Assembly: GCF_010686725.1 (NCBI RefSeq) | Contig: NZ_JAAGWZ010000001.1 | Span: 930,001 to 994,000, forward strand | Origin: Galbitalea soli | GTDB taxonomy: Bacteria > Actinomycetota > Actinomycetes > Actinomycetales > Microbacteriaceae | Reading direction: 5' to 3' | DNA length: 64,000 nucleotides | In this document: positions 1-10,100 of the stretch, piece by piece | Numbering within the stretch: the stretch's first letter is position 1 | Layout: each line of letters opens with the position of its first letter | The notes under the pieces: generated by a model | What the model was told of the DNA's origin: nothing | The model's input: the letters and a program-made list of their open reading frames with translations, nothing else | Databases searched by the model: none | Program-made: the position numbers and the translations under genes

Positions 1-411
1 GGGCCTCTCGTGGAGCCGGGGGTGACAGCCTGCTCGCACTGCATCGAACGACACCGCCGCGACGCGGACGCGGCCTGGGTCGCCATCGCCTCCCAACTGC
101 TGGGGCGACGGAGCGCGGCGGAGTCGGAACTGCTCGCGATGGAGGCCGCGGCGGCGGCGGCGCGCCTCGTCCGCGCGCGCATCGAGGGCGGCCCGGAGGC
201 GTCGCGGCGCGAGTCGACGTCGATCGTGATCGACGCCTCGACGGGGCGCACCTCGCCGCGAACGTGGACTCCGCACCCCGAGTGCGGGTGTCGCGATCCG
301 CTGGCCGCGATCAGCGCAGTTCGGCCAGGAAGCGACTGGGCTGGCGCTGCTGAGCGCGATTCGCCCCGGCAGCCGCCCAGGAGAGCTGCAGGGAGCGGCG
401 GGCACGGGTGA
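1..411 (+). CDS. ThiF-family (E1-like) protein, C-terminal fragment
   Basis: The gene enters from the left edge, so only about 136 C-terminal codons are visible, in frame from base 1. The segment starts with G-P-L-V, then a T-A-C-x-x-C pair, and later HPECGC. This CxxC...CxC arrangement is the zinc-binding C-terminus seen in ThiF/MoeB-like and TOMM-cyclodehydratase-like E1 proteins, and an alanine/arginine-rich helix lies between the two pairs. Such a gene beside uvrD2 fits actinobacterial gene order as I know it. The frame runs about 37 residues beyond CGC and overlaps the convergent uvrD2 3' end by 101 bp. The adenylation domain lies outside the window, so the substrate cannot be inferred. 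Confidence 0.72.
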   Translation, partial: GPLVEPGVTACSHCIERHRRDADAAWVAIASQLLGRRSAAESELLAMEAAAAAARLVRARIEGGPEASRRESTSIVIDASTGRTSPRTWTPHPECGCRDPLAAISAVRPGSDWAGAAERDSPRQPPRRAAGSGGHG

Positions 412-1990
412 TGCCCACGTAGAACAGCCGTCGCTCCTCCTCGATCCCGGCATCGGTGCGCGCGTAGCTGATGGGAAGGAGGCCCTCGCTGACCCCGGCG
501 ATGTAGACCACGTCCCACTCCAGGCCCTTGGCGCTGTGCAGGGTAGCGAGCGTGACGGCCGACATCGTGGGCTCGTGCTGCCCCGCCTGGCGCTCGAGCA
601 ACTCGGCCACGAACTGCGCCAGCGTCGTGCCGGGGGCGGCCGCCTCGGCGAGCCCCATGATCGCGTTGAGCGACTCCCAGCGATCGCGCACCGAGCCCGG
701 CGCCTCCACGGGTTCCTGGGTCCAGCCGAGCGAGCGGAGCACGTCGCTCACGGATTTGAAGAGCGGCTCGCCCACGATCGAGATCGATGCCCCCTTCAGC
801 ATCATGATCGCCTCCTTCACCTCCTTGAGGTCGAAGAATCTCGTCGATCCGCGCAACTGGTACGGCACCCCCGCATCGCCCAGCGCCGCCTCGAGCGCGG
901 CCGCCTGCACGTTGATGCGGTAGAGAATCGCGATCGACTCGGGCGGGGTGCCCTCGGCGATGCGCGCCGCGATCGAGGTCGCGATCTGCCTCGCCTCCGC
1001 CGAGTCGGTCGCCGCGACCTCCACGTGCGGCGGTGCTCCCGCGGGGGCGCCCGGCACCGCGTGCAGGTCGAGCGCGCCCGGGCGGCCCCGCATCACCCGA
1101 TTCGCGGCGTCGATGATCGCGGGCGTCGAGCGATAGTTCTGTTCGAGCCGGATGACCGTCGCGTGCTCGTGCCGCGTCGCGAACCCCAGCAGGTAGTCCG
1201 GCGTCGCGCCGGCGAAGGAGTAGATGGTCTGACTGGCGTCGCCGACGACACAGACGTCGTTGCGCTCCCCCAGCCAGAGCGTCAGCAGCTCGTGCTGGAG
1301 AGGGGAGACGTCCTGATACTCGTCGACCACGAAGAAGCGGTACTGCTCGCGCACCTGCTGGGCGACGCGGGGTTCGGAGTCGATCATGCCCGCGGTAACG
1401 AGCAGCACGTCCTCGAAGTCGATCTGGCGCCGGTCGTCCTTCACCTTCTCGTAAGCGAGGTGGAGATCCACCATCGCGGCCACCGAGAGGCTCGGCGGGA
1501 GCACGCGCGTCTCGGCCGCCGCGGCGTACTGGTCGATGGTGAGGCGCGACACCTTGCGCCACTCGATCTCGGCGGCCGTGTCGCGCAGGGTCGCCGTGTC
1601 GAGCCGCAGCCGCACCGAGTCGGCGGCATGACCGAGGAGGCGCCCCTTGCTCTCGAGCAGACGCGGTACCGTTCCACCGACCACCTGCGGCCAGAAGTAG
1701 CCCAGCTGCGAGAGCGCGGCGGCGTGAAAGGTACGGGCCGCGACGCCGCCCGCCCCGAGAGCGCGCAGACGGGAGCGGAGCTCACCGGCCGCGCGCGTCG
1801 TGAAGGTCAGGGCCATGACGCGCCCCGGCGAGTACACGCCCGTCGCGACCCCGTAGGCGATGCGGTGCGTGATCGCCCTCGTCTTCCCGGTCCCGGCACC
1901 CGCGAGCAGCACGACCGGGCCGAGAAGTGCTTCCGCCGCCTGCCGCTGCTGATCGTCGAGGCCGGCGAGAAGATCGTCGGCCCCGGTCAC
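311..1990 (-). CDS. uvrD2: ATP-dependent DNA helicase UvrD2 (SF1A)
   Basis: Superfamily 1A 3'-to-5' DNA helicase acting in repair. Visible motifs are Q (DDQQRQAA), Walker A AGAGTGKT, motif II VVDEYQDVS, motif III GDASQTIYSFAGA, motif V HSAKGLEWD and motif VI YVGITRARRSL. The GTG start at 1990 overlaps the nudC stop (GTGA), which is preferred over an in-frame start 11 codons upstream. The product is 559 residues and ends soon after motif VI. It lacks the HRDC domain and tetracysteine module found in mycobacterial UvrD2. It is likely co-transcribed with nudC. Confidence 0.9.
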   Translation of the reverse strand: MTGADDLLAGLDDQQRQAAEALLGPVVLLAGAGTGKTRAITHRIAYGVATGVYSPGRVMALTFTTRAAGELRSRLRALGAGGVAARTFHAAALSQLGYFWPQVVGGTVPRLLESKGRLLGHAADSVRLRLDTATLRDTAAEIEWRKVSRLTIDQYAAAAETRVLPPSLSVAAMVDLHLAYEKVKDDRRQIDFEDVLLVTAGMIDSEPRVAQQVREQYRFFVVDEYQDVSPLQHELLTLWLGERNDVCVVGDASQTIYSFAGATPDYLLGFATRHEHATVIRLEQNYRSTPAIIDAANRVMRGRPGALDLHAVPGAPAGAPPHVEVAATDSAEARQIATSIAARIAEGTPPESIAILYRINVQAAALEAALGDAGVPYQLRGSTRFFDLKEVKEAIMMLKGASISIVGEPLFKSVSDVLRSLGWTQEPVEAPGSVRDRWESLNAIMGLAEAAAPGTTLAQFVAELLERQAGQHEPTMSAVTLATLHSAKGLEWDVVYIAGVSEGLLPISYARTDAGIEEERRLFYVGITRARRSLQLSWAAAGANRAQQRQPSRFLAELR

Positions 1991-2928
1991 CACAGCCCGT
2001 CGGTGATCGGTTCGCCGTACCACTCCTCGATGATGGCGTGAGCGATCGAGGTCGAACCGGGCAGCATGATCTCGCCGCGGGAGTCGCGCAGCTCCTCGCG
2101 CGAGAACCAGCGCAGGGCGAGGATCTCATTGCCGTCCGGCGTGAGGGTGCTTGTGACCCGCGAGTCGACGCGGGCCATGAAGCCGAGCATGAGCGAGGCG
2201 GGGAACGGCCAGGGCTGACTGCCCAGGTACACCGGGTCGGTCACGCGAATACCCGACTCCTCGAAGACCTCGCGCACCACCGCGGCCTCGAGCGACTCGC
2301 CCGGCTCGACGAAACCGGCCAGAAGGGAGAAGCGGTTGGACTCCCAGAGGGCGTTGGAGCCGAGCAGGAGCCGGTCATCCGCGTCGGTGACGCCGACGAT
2401 GATGGCGGCGTCGGTGCGCGGGAAGACCTCGGTGCCCGAGACGGGGTCGCGGCGCACCCAGCCGCCCTTCTCGACGAGCGTCGGCTCACCGGTGCGCGGC
2501 GAGAAGGCGTGCGAGGCGTGCCAGTTGAGGATGCCGAGCGCCTCGGTCAGGATGCCCGCATCCCGGTCGCTCAATACCGTGCCCAGCGCGCGCAGGCTGC
2601 CCCACTCGGATTCGGCGAGGTGCCCCGCGTCGGCGAGGAGCACCGCGACGATGGGGGTGCCGACCGGTTCGGGACTCGTCGTCGAGGTCGAGCGGCCGAG
2701 GTACACCCGTAGCTCGGCCTCCGGGATCGCCCCCACCGGCAGGAGCGCGAGGGAGCTCGGGGAGGAGAGCAGGGCGGTGCCCTGGAAGATCGGCAGCACC
2801 CGCGTCGCCGGATCGGCCCACAGCTCATCGAAGAGGTTCTCGCGCTCGCGCGCGAGGTAGTCGCGGTCGACCTCGTAGCGCGAGAGCGGCAACCGGGAGA
2901 GGAAGGAGTTCGTCATCGGTTGACCCAT
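1987..2928 (-). CDS. nudC: NUDIX hydrolase, NADH pyrophosphatase (NudC-like)
   Basis: Predicted to cleave NAD(H) to NMN(H) and AMP, or to remove NAD caps from RNA. The NUDIX box is complete (G-F-V-E-P-G-E-S-L-E with REVFEESGI), and the family signature SQPWPFPAS follows it. The region that carries the four-cysteine zinc ribbon in E. coli NudC reads HAFSPRTGEP, so the zinc ligands are missing. At 313 residues it is close to actinobacterial NudC length. Neither ATG 2928 nor ATG 2916 has a clear ribosome binding site; the longer form is given. It overlaps uvrD2 by 4 nt. Confidence 0.9.
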   Translation of the reverse strand: MGQPMTNSFLSRLPLSRYEVDRDYLARERENLFDELWADPATRVLPIFQGTALLSSPSSLALLPVGAIPEAELRVYLGRSTSTTSPEPVGTPIVAVLLADAGHLAESEWGSLRALGTVLSDRDAGILTEALGILNWHASHAFSPRTGEPTLVEKGGWVRRDPVSGTEVFPRTDAAIIVGVTDADDRLLLGSNALWESNRFSLLAGFVEPGESLEAAVVREVFEESGIRVTDPVYLGSQPWPFPASLMLGFMARVDSRVTSTLTPDGNEILALRWFSREELRDSRGEIMLPGSTSIAHAIIEEWYGEPITDGLW

Positions 2929-2969
2929 CGGAAAGGCGTGGCGTGCGGGGGATGTGGGCGTGCTCGACC

Positions 2970-2975
2970 TACCCT
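2970..2975 (+). promoter_or_regulatory. -10 box of leaderless phosphotransferase-like gene
   Basis: TACCCT lies 6 nt before ATG 2982, and no ribosome binding site is present. This spacing places the transcription start at the start codon. Confidence 0.5.
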
Positions 2976-2981
2976 GTCGGT

Positions 2982-3983
2982 ATGGCTCGAACCCACTTCA
3001 CTCTAGCCGCGCTGGCGACCTCAGCCGTGCCCGGTCTCGACGTCGTCGAGACCTCCGTGTTCGGTGGCACCGGGGCCGGCGACTTCGACTCCGCGCTGCT
3101 CACCATCCGCGACGGTCGTCACCTCATCGTTCGCCTGCCGCGCAACCAGCGCGCCGAGTCGGAGCAGTCCGCCGACCTCGTGGCCCTGCGCGCGCTCAGC
3201 GCCGGAGTGCGCACCCGACTCCCCTTCGGCGTCTCGAGCTTCGTCGGCCAGGTGCCGTTCCGCGGTACGCGCGCGATCGTCTACGACTTCGTCTACGGCT
3301 CGACCCAGGCGCTCGGCGCGCTCACACCGGAGCACTCGGCATCGGTCGGCCGCGCAGTCGCCGCGATCCACACCCTCCCCACGAGCTTCATCGCCGACGC
3401 AGGCCTCCCGGTGCTCACGCCGGTCGAGTGCCTGCGCGCGGCGATCACGATCATCGATCGAGCGGCCGCGACGGGTCTGGTTCCGGCCGCACTGCTGCGG
3501 CGCTGGGAGCGGGCGACCGAGGAGTCGAAGCTCTGGCAGTTCCAGCCGACCGTGATCAACGGCTCGCTGGGCGCCGCCTCCTTCCTGTACGAGGACGACG
3601 AGGTCACCGGCGTGCTCGGGTGGCAGGAGCTCCGGGTCGGGGATCCCGCGCGCGACCTGTTCTGGATGCTCGGCTCGCGTGGCGAGACGGTCGCCGAGGC
3701 CGGCTTCAACGCCTACAACACGGCTCGCGGCAACACCGACCGTCAGGTGCGCAAGCGCGCCATGCTCTACGCCGAGCTCGAACTCGCCAAGTGGCTGCTG
3801 CACGGCACTGAGGTGCGCAGCACCGAGATCGTGGATGACGCCGTGGAGATGCTCTCGGGTCTCGCCGAGAGCGTGCTCGGTGAGGCGTCCGAACCGATCG
3901 GCCCGCAGACCATGCCGACACTCGACGTCGACCAGGTCGAGGACATGCTCGACCACAGCGAGCGCATCGACCGCGCTGTCTGA
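2982..3983 (+). CDS. APH/macrolide phosphotransferase-fold protein with degenerate active site
   Basis: 333 residues, kinase-like (APH) fold. The N-lobe strand pattern (HLIVRLPRNQ) and the late G-D-P-A-R-D-L-F-W-M segment match aminoglycoside/macrolide phosphotransferases. The catalytic loop, normally HGD...N, reads I-N-G-S-L-G-A-A-S-F-L, and the metal-binding I-D-W reads V-L-G-W. The catalytic base and both metal ligands therefore appear lost, and the protein may be a pseudokinase or bind a ligand without phosphorylating it. ATG 2982 is chosen because of the leaderless promoter just upstream. It is convergent with adnB and divergent from nudC. A drug-resistance role is not supported. Confidence 0.75.
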   Translation: MARTHFTLAALATSAVPGLDVVETSVFGGTGAGDFDSALLTIRDGRHLIVRLPRNQRAESEQSADLVALRALSAGVRTRLPFGVSSFVGQVPFRGTRAIVYDFVYGSTQALGALTPEHSASVGRAVAAIHTLPTSFIADAGLPVLTPVECLRAAITIIDRAAATGLVPAALLRRWERATEESKLWQFQPTVINGSLGAASFLYEDDEVTGVLGWQELRVGDPARDLFWMLGSRGETVAEAGFNAYNTARGNTDRQVRKRAMLYAELELAKWLLHGTEVRSTEIVDDAVEMLSGLAESVLGEASEPIGPQTMPTLDVDQVEDMLDHSERIDRAV

Positions 3984-3991
3984 CCCTCGCG

Positions 3992-6900
3992 TCAGCGCGC
4001 CGCGACGCCGCGCCACAGCGCGACCAGTTCCTGCTCGTCGAACAGTCGGCTCGGCTCGATGACCCTGTCATCGGCGACGTAGTAGAAGACCGCGTCGATT
4101 CGTTCCGGATCGATGCCCCTCCAGCGCGCGTAGGCGAGTCGGTAGAGCGCGAGCTGGAGCTGCTTGTCCTCCAGGTCGCGGGCGTCCCGCGGAGCCTTGC
4201 CGGTCTTCCAGTCCACGACCTGAAAACGGTCGCCGTCTTGGTACACGGCATCGATCTTGCAGATGATGATCTGGCCGTCCAGGATCAGGTGGATCTCGCG
4301 TTCGACCTCGACGGGCCGGCGCATCGCCCAGGGCGACCGCTCGAAGGTGGCCTTGAGGGCTGTGAGCTGCGCGTCGTCGATCGGCGCATCGTCGATGTCG
4401 TGCTCGCCGGGCGGGGCATCCAGCTCCTCGAGGCCGGCAGCGGAACCGGACCGCTCTTCCACCCAGGAGTGGAAAAGTGTGCCGAGGCGGGTGGCGCGAT
4501 ACGGGCGTTCGGGCATCGGCCGGCGCAGCGCCGACGCGACCGCCGCGGGGTCGGTCACGAAGTCCTTGAAGCGGGAGGCGGGAACGCGGGTGGGCAGGGC
4601 GACGTACTGCTGGGCATCCCATCTGGCGGCGCGCTCGGCGAGCAGGAGGTCGACCTCGCGCTGGAAGCGACCCGCGTCACCCGGATCGACCGCGCGCACC
4701 GCCTCCGCCGCCGCCTCGACCCGACTGCGCCGTGATCCGAGCGGGTCGCGGGGCCACTGGAACGTCTCGACCTCGTCGCCGAGCGGGTTCTCGTCGCCGC
4801 CCGAGAACTCGGGCAGCGGCCCGATGAGCCCGCGACCCTCCAACTCGCGCAGGAGCGGGCTCGGATCGCGCGGCTTCGACTGGGTGGCCCAGTACGACCC
4901 GGTCAACAGCAGGGAGTGGCGGGCGCGGGTGACCGCGACGTAGGCGAGCCGACGCTCCTCCTGCACGTGTCGCTCCAGGACGCGCTCGCCGAAGGCCGTG
5001 CGCGCGTCGAGCACCTCTTTGCGCGTGGTCGCGAGCTGCCACTCGAACTCGGGGAGCTCGTCGGCGTCGCCGCGGAACGGCCAGGGCAGGCTGCCGAATC
5101 CGAGCCAGCCGGTGGAGCCCTCCACGGGGCGGGAAGGAAGTTCGTCGACGACGAGGCGCGGTACCACGACCGCGTCCCACTCGAGCCCCTTCGAGCCGTG
5201 GATGGTGAGGATCTGAACGGTTCCCGGCTCGGGGTCCTCGGGGCGCGGAGCGAGCCCGTCGCGCCACTCCGCCTCGCGCAGCCAGGCCAGGAAGCCGCGC
5301 AGCGAGGCGCTGTCGTCGACCGCGAGGTAGCTGGTGAGCGCGTCGAAGAACGCCTCCATGGTCGAACCGCCCAGCGGACGGAACTCGTTCGCGGCCACCT
5401 CGATGTCCAGCATGAGTTCCTGCTCGACCAGCGTGACGTAGTCGAGTAGATCGAGTCCGCCACGCGCCCGCAGGCGGGCGAACATCCGCCCCGCGGTGCG
5501 GAGTCGATCGAGGCCGACATCGCTGAAGCCGCGCAGGGCGCCGTGCCCGTCGCTCGCGGTGGCCACGAAGTCGAGGGCGTCGACGAGCGACCCGCCTTCG
5601 CCCTCGGCGACCGAGGAGCGGAACGCCTCGACGACCTCGTCGCTGAACTGCTGCTGAGCGTAGTCGCGCTTCGCGAGCCAGCTGGCCAGCGATCGCAACT
5701 CGCGGAGGTCGCGCACCCCGATCCGCCAGCGGGACCCCGCCAGCAGGCGCAGAAGGGGGCTGCCCGCGCCGGGATCGCCGAGCACCGTGAGCGCGCACAC
5801 CAGATCGGCGATCTCCGGCTCGGCGAGGAGACCACCCACCCCCAGGACGTGGAACGGCACGTTCTGCTCGCGCAGCGCCTCCAGAAAATAGGGCTGCGTC
5901 TTCCGGGCACGGAACAGCATCGCCGCGGTCGGCGGCACGCCGTCCGCGCCCGGCTCGTCGAGACGGGTTCGCAACCACTGGGCGGCGGCACGCGCTTCGG
6001 CGCGGAGATCCTGCTCGAAGGCGACCTCGACCTCGCGGTCGGAGGCGACCGGGCCCGGCACCAGTCGCTCGACACCCACGCGGGTGTGTGCGGCGAGCGG
6101 CTCGACGATCGCGTTGGCGACACCGAGGATCCCGTGCCCGTTGCGCCAGCTGGTGGCCAGATTGAAGTGCTGGGCCGCCGCGGCACCGGCGCTCACCGAG
6201 AACTGGCGCCCGAACTGTTCGAGGTTCGCCGCGCTCGCCCCCCGCCAGCCGTAGATGGACTGGTTGGGGTCGCCCACCGCCATCACCGCCTGGTCGGCGA
6301 AGAGCTCGCTGAGGAGCCAGGTCTGCACGACGCTCGTGTCCTGATACTCGTCGAGGAGTACGACCCGGTGCCGGTCACGCAGTTCGTCGCGCACGCGCGG
6401 GACCTCGCGCACGAGCGTCAGGGCGAGCGCGACCTGATCCGAGTACTGCACGAATCCACGCCGGGCTTTCTCCCGGTCGAAGGCCCGGGCGAGATCGAGG
6501 AGTGCACCCAGCCCGTCGACGGTCGCGGCGAGGCGATCGATGTCGGGGTAGGCGCCGCGCCCGCCCGGCGGGAGGTCGACGATCCCGGCGAACCGTCGCG
6601 TGAAGTCGCGCACCGCATCCGTGTCGACGATGTTCTCGCTCACCTCCGCGCTGAGGCGCAGCACCGCCTTGGTGATCGCGTCGACAGACCGCCCCAGCTC
6701 GGGGAGCCGGCTGTCGGTGCTGGCCACAACGAGCGATCGCGCCAACTGCCAGGCGGAGGCCTCGCCGAGAACGGTGCCGTCGCTCTCCCGGCCCAGGAGC
6801 ATCGCGTTGTCGCGGTAGATGACGTTGGCGAAGGCGTTGTAGGTCGAGACGAGCGGCGTCTCGAAGGGGTCGTGGTCGCCTGCGACGAGGCCGCGATCGG

Positions 6901-7177
6901 CGAGCTGCTGGATGCGGCGTCGGATGCGCTCCCCCAGTTCTCCGGCCGCCTTGCGGGTGAAGGTGAGCCCGAGGATCTGCCCCGGCTGCACGAGGCCGTT
7001 GGCGAGCAACCACAGCACGCGATTGGCCATCGTCTCCGTCTTGCCGCTGCCCGCGCCCGCGATGACGAGCGCCGGACCGAGCTCCGCCTCGATCACCTCC
7101 CGCTGCTGAGGGGTGGGCGGCGGGAGCCCGAGTTCGCGCGCGATCTCGAGCGCGCTTATTCTCGCGGCCTCAGTCAC
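3992..7177 (-). CDS. adnB: AdnB-like helicase-nuclease subunit
   Basis: Second subunit of the actinobacterial double-strand-break resection motor AdnAB. The UvrD-like motor has Walker A AGAGSGKT near residue 45, motif II LLDEYQDTS, motif III GDPNQSIYGWRGA, motif V HGSKGLEWD and motif VI YVAVTRARHSL. The C-terminal RecB-type nuclease has KIDAVY, VVDWKTGK and QLQLALYRLAYA. All motor motifs look intact, as expected for the lead motor. GTG 7177 is chosen because GTGACTGA overlaps the adnA stop by 8 nt; the longer frame to 7228 would run well into adnA. Length 1,061 residues. Confidence 0.92.
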   Translation of the reverse strand: MTEAARISALEIARELGLPPPTPQQREVIEAELGPALVIAGAGSGKTETMANRVLWLLANGLVQPGQILGLTFTRKAAGELGERIRRRIQQLADRGLVAGDHDPFETPLVSTYNAFANVIYRDNAMLLGRESDGTVLGEASAWQLARSLVVASTDSRLPELGRSVDAITKAVLRLSAEVSENIVDTDAVRDFTRRFAGIVDLPPGGRGAYPDIDRLAATVDGLGALLDLARAFDREKARRGFVQYSDQVALALTLVREVPRVRDELRDRHRVVLLDEYQDTSVVQTWLLSELFADQAVMAVGDPNQSIYGWRGASAANLEQFGRQFSVSAGAAAAQHFNLATSWRNGHGILGVANAIVEPLAAHTRVGVERLVPGPVASDREVEVAFEQDLRAEARAAAQWLRTRLDEPGADGVPPTAAMLFRARKTQPYFLEALREQNVPFHVLGVGGLLAEPEIADLVCALTVLGDPGAGSPLLRLLAGSRWRIGVRDLRELRSLASWLAKRDYAQQQFSDEVVEAFRSSVAEGEGGSLVDALDFVATASDGHGALRGFSDVGLDRLRTAGRMFARLRARGGLDLLDYVTLVEQELMLDIEVAANEFRPLGGSTMEAFFDALTSYLAVDDSASLRGFLAWLREAEWRDGLAPRPEDPEPGTVQILTIHGSKGLEWDAVVVPRLVVDELPSRPVEGSTGWLGFGSLPWPFRGDADELPEFEWQLATTRKEVLDARTAFGERVLERHVQEERRLAYVAVTRARHSLLLTGSYWATQSKPRDPSPLLRELEGRGLIGPLPEFSGGDENPLGDEVETFQWPRDPLGSRRSRVEAAAEAVRAVDPGDAGRFQREVDLLLAERAARWDAQQYVALPTRVPASRFKDFVTDPAAVASALRRPMPERPYRATRLGTLFHSWVEERSGSAAGLEELDAPPGEHDIDDAPIDDAQLTALKATFERSPWAMRRPVEVEREIHLILDGQIIICKIDAVYQDGDRFQVVDWKTGKAPRDARDLEDKQLQLALYRLAYARWRGIDPERIDAVFYYVADDRVIEPSRLFDEQELVALWRGVAAR

Positions 7178-10100
7178 TCGACACCGCCCGTACCCGATGG
7201 AGGGCCGGTGCCCCCGACGCGGTCGCACCCCACCCCGTGTATTCGACGGAACCCTGATACGAGGCCAGAGCCATTCCCGCGGCGGCCTGCCGGATCCGCA
7301 CGCGGAACCCCTCCAGCTCCGCAGGGGTGAGGGGCGCCTGCGTCTGCTCCTTGTACAGCTTCGAGCGCTCGCCCTGCTTCACGAAGAGCAGTTTCGCTCC
7401 CCCGGCGTGGTGGTCGCCGAGCTCGGCGAGATACTCATCGAGAACCCCCTCGGCGTAGGCCAGCTGATAGGCGCCCAGCTGGGCGTGGCCGGCGACCTTT
7501 GCTGCGGCGGGCGGCGTGCCGGTCTTCAGATCGACGATGACGATCGCCCCGTCGGGCGAGCGCTCGATCCGGTCGATCGACCCGCGCACCTCCGCCCTGT
7601 CGACCTCGAGAGTGAAGCGACGCTCCGCCGCGACGAGCTGCTTTCCGTCGCGCGCGAAATCGGCCAGGTACTCCGCGATCCCGGCGGCGAGCACTCGCGC
7701 GGCTCGCTTCTGCGCCTCCGCCATCCACGGCGACTCGAACAGGAGTTCACCCCAGCGCGACTCGACCGCCGACCAGATCGCGTCGACCGAGGAGTCGGTG
7801 GCGGTCTCCATCGCCCAGTGCAGGATCGTACCGAGCCCCATCGCGACCGTGGACTCCCCGCCCGCCATCGAGTCGATGAACCAGTCGAGCGGCGAGTTCT
7901 CGAACTTCTCGAGCTGCGACGGGGAGACGGGAACGCGCTCCTCCTGCGCGTAGAGCGGCGCCTCGGTCGAGACCGGGATGAGACCGTGCCAGTCGACGGG
8001 ATCCGCGCCGGGAACGCGCTCCGCCGCGAGCCGGGCGAGGGCAGCGGCCGCGGCCCGGCGATCGGCCGCCGGTCGGGAGTCGTCGGCGAGGTCGCGCCGG
8101 AGCCGGCCGGTGAGTCCGCGAAGCGAGAGGGGCGGCAGCGACCCTGCGTCGAGGGGCGGAGTGCCCTCCGGAAGGAGGGAGAAGAGCACGCTCGCGGACT
8201 CGTCCTCGTTGGCGACCGCGCTCAGGATGACCTGCTCACGCGCGCGCGAGACCGCGAGGGCGAAGATGCGGAGCTCGTCGTCGAGCACCTGCTTGCGGGC
8301 ATCCGTCGCGTTCGCGTCGATGCCCCGAATGGCGTCGACGAGTTCGCCCGCCCGCAGCAGGGAGTTGCGCAGGCGCGTGTTGGGCCAGGCGCCCTCCTGC
8401 AGGCCCGCGATCACCACGGTGTGAAAGTCGAGCCCGACCGCGCCCGAGGGGGTCGTGACGAGTACCGCGTCGTCGCTCGGCTGCGGCGAGAGGGTGTCTT
8501 CGGGGACATCCGCGTCGAGCACATCGCCCAGGAACACGGTGGCGTCGACACCCGGTCGACGCTCGACGAACCGCTTCGCCGCCGTGAACAGCGCCATCAC
8601 GCCATCGAGATTGCTGTTGGCCTCCGCCGCCGTGATTCCCGCGCTGAGCGCCTGATCGAACCACTCGCTCGCGAGCCCGCTGCGATCCCACGCCAGCCAC
8701 AGGAGCTCCTCGATCGTGCCGCTGTCGTGGTGAAGCTCGCCGAGATCGTGCAGGATGCGCGCCAGCCGGTCGGCCCGCCGACCCGAGCGATGATCGATCG
8801 TGGCGAATCGCCCCGGTGCGGCCAGGGCCTCGACGAGCAGCTCGTCCGCCGAGCGGGTGCCGCCGCCCACGATCTCCTCGGCGCGCAGCGCGAGCCGAAG
8901 TCGGCGCAGCGCCAGCCGGTCGAGCCCGCCGAAGGGGCCGAGAAGGAGCTCGGTCGCCGTCTCCGCGCTGAGCGGCGCCCGCCCGATGCCGACGTCGACG
9001 ACCGTGAGCAGCGCGCGAGCTGCGCGATCCTCCCGCATCGGCGTCGACCCCACGGTCGTGCGGGCGGGGACCTCCGCGAGCGCGAGGGCTCGTCGGAGGC
9101 CGGGCGCGGCGGCGCTGCTGCGCACGACGACCGCGATGTCGCTCCAGGGAACCCCGTGGATGAGATGGAGCTCGCGCAGGTGGCGGGCGAGTGCCGCGGT
9201 CTGCCGCCCGGGGGTGAGCGCGTGCAGGCGGCGAAGCGGTGTCGGCGCGTCGTCTCCGACCGCTCGCGCGCGTCGCTGCCCCACCGCGCCCGCGACGCCG
9301 ATCCGCTCGACGGCCGCCCCGACCAGCTCTCGGATCGCCGGTCCGTGCCGGTACACCGTGGACAGCACCAGCGGCTCGGGCGCGCCGCCGAGCAGGCCCC
9401 CGAGCGCCGCGACGATCGCGGGCTGACCCCCACGGAAGGCGTTGGCCGCCACGTCGGGGTCGCCGAAGCCGACGACGGCGATTCCGCGTGCCGCGAGAGC
9501 GCGCAGCAGCTCGATCGTCGACTGGGTGGCCTCCTGGAGGTCGTCGACGACCACGAGCCGGGTGCGCGCGACGCGCTCGCCCGCCGATCCCGCGTGGATC
9601 GCCTCGATCGCGAACCTCGACAGCTCCGCCGCGTCGAGCTGCGCGGAACGGTAGGCAGTGACGACCGCGAGGTATTCCTCGATGAACTCCGCCGCCGCCG
9701 CCCACTCCGGACGCCCCTGCGCGCCGGCCAGCTCGCGCAGTCGCGCGGGGCTGATGTCGAACTCGGTGGCCCGCATCATGAGCTCGCGCAGCTCGGTACG
9801 GAAACCGCGCAGCCGGCGAACCTCGGGACCGAGTGCCTCCGGCCAGTCGGGGCCGCCGCCCTCCTCGAGGTGACCGTCGAGGAGGCCCGCGATGTCGGCG
9901 TCCTGCTCGCCGCCGGTGACGAGCCGCGGCGTCGGCGCGCCCGCCGCGCGAGCCGCCCCGCCGACGATCTCGAAGGCGAGCGAGTTCACGGTGCGCGCGA
10001 GCGGCCCGTTGGTCGGGATGCCCAGCCGCAGGGCCAGCTGATCGCGCAGTCGAGTAGCCGGCGCCCGCCCCTGCGTGAGCACCATCACCTCGTCCGCCGA

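Noticed and set aside
2982-3983. Aminoglycoside or macrolide resistance gene
   Set aside because: The catalytic and metal-binding residues are missing and the context is housekeeping.
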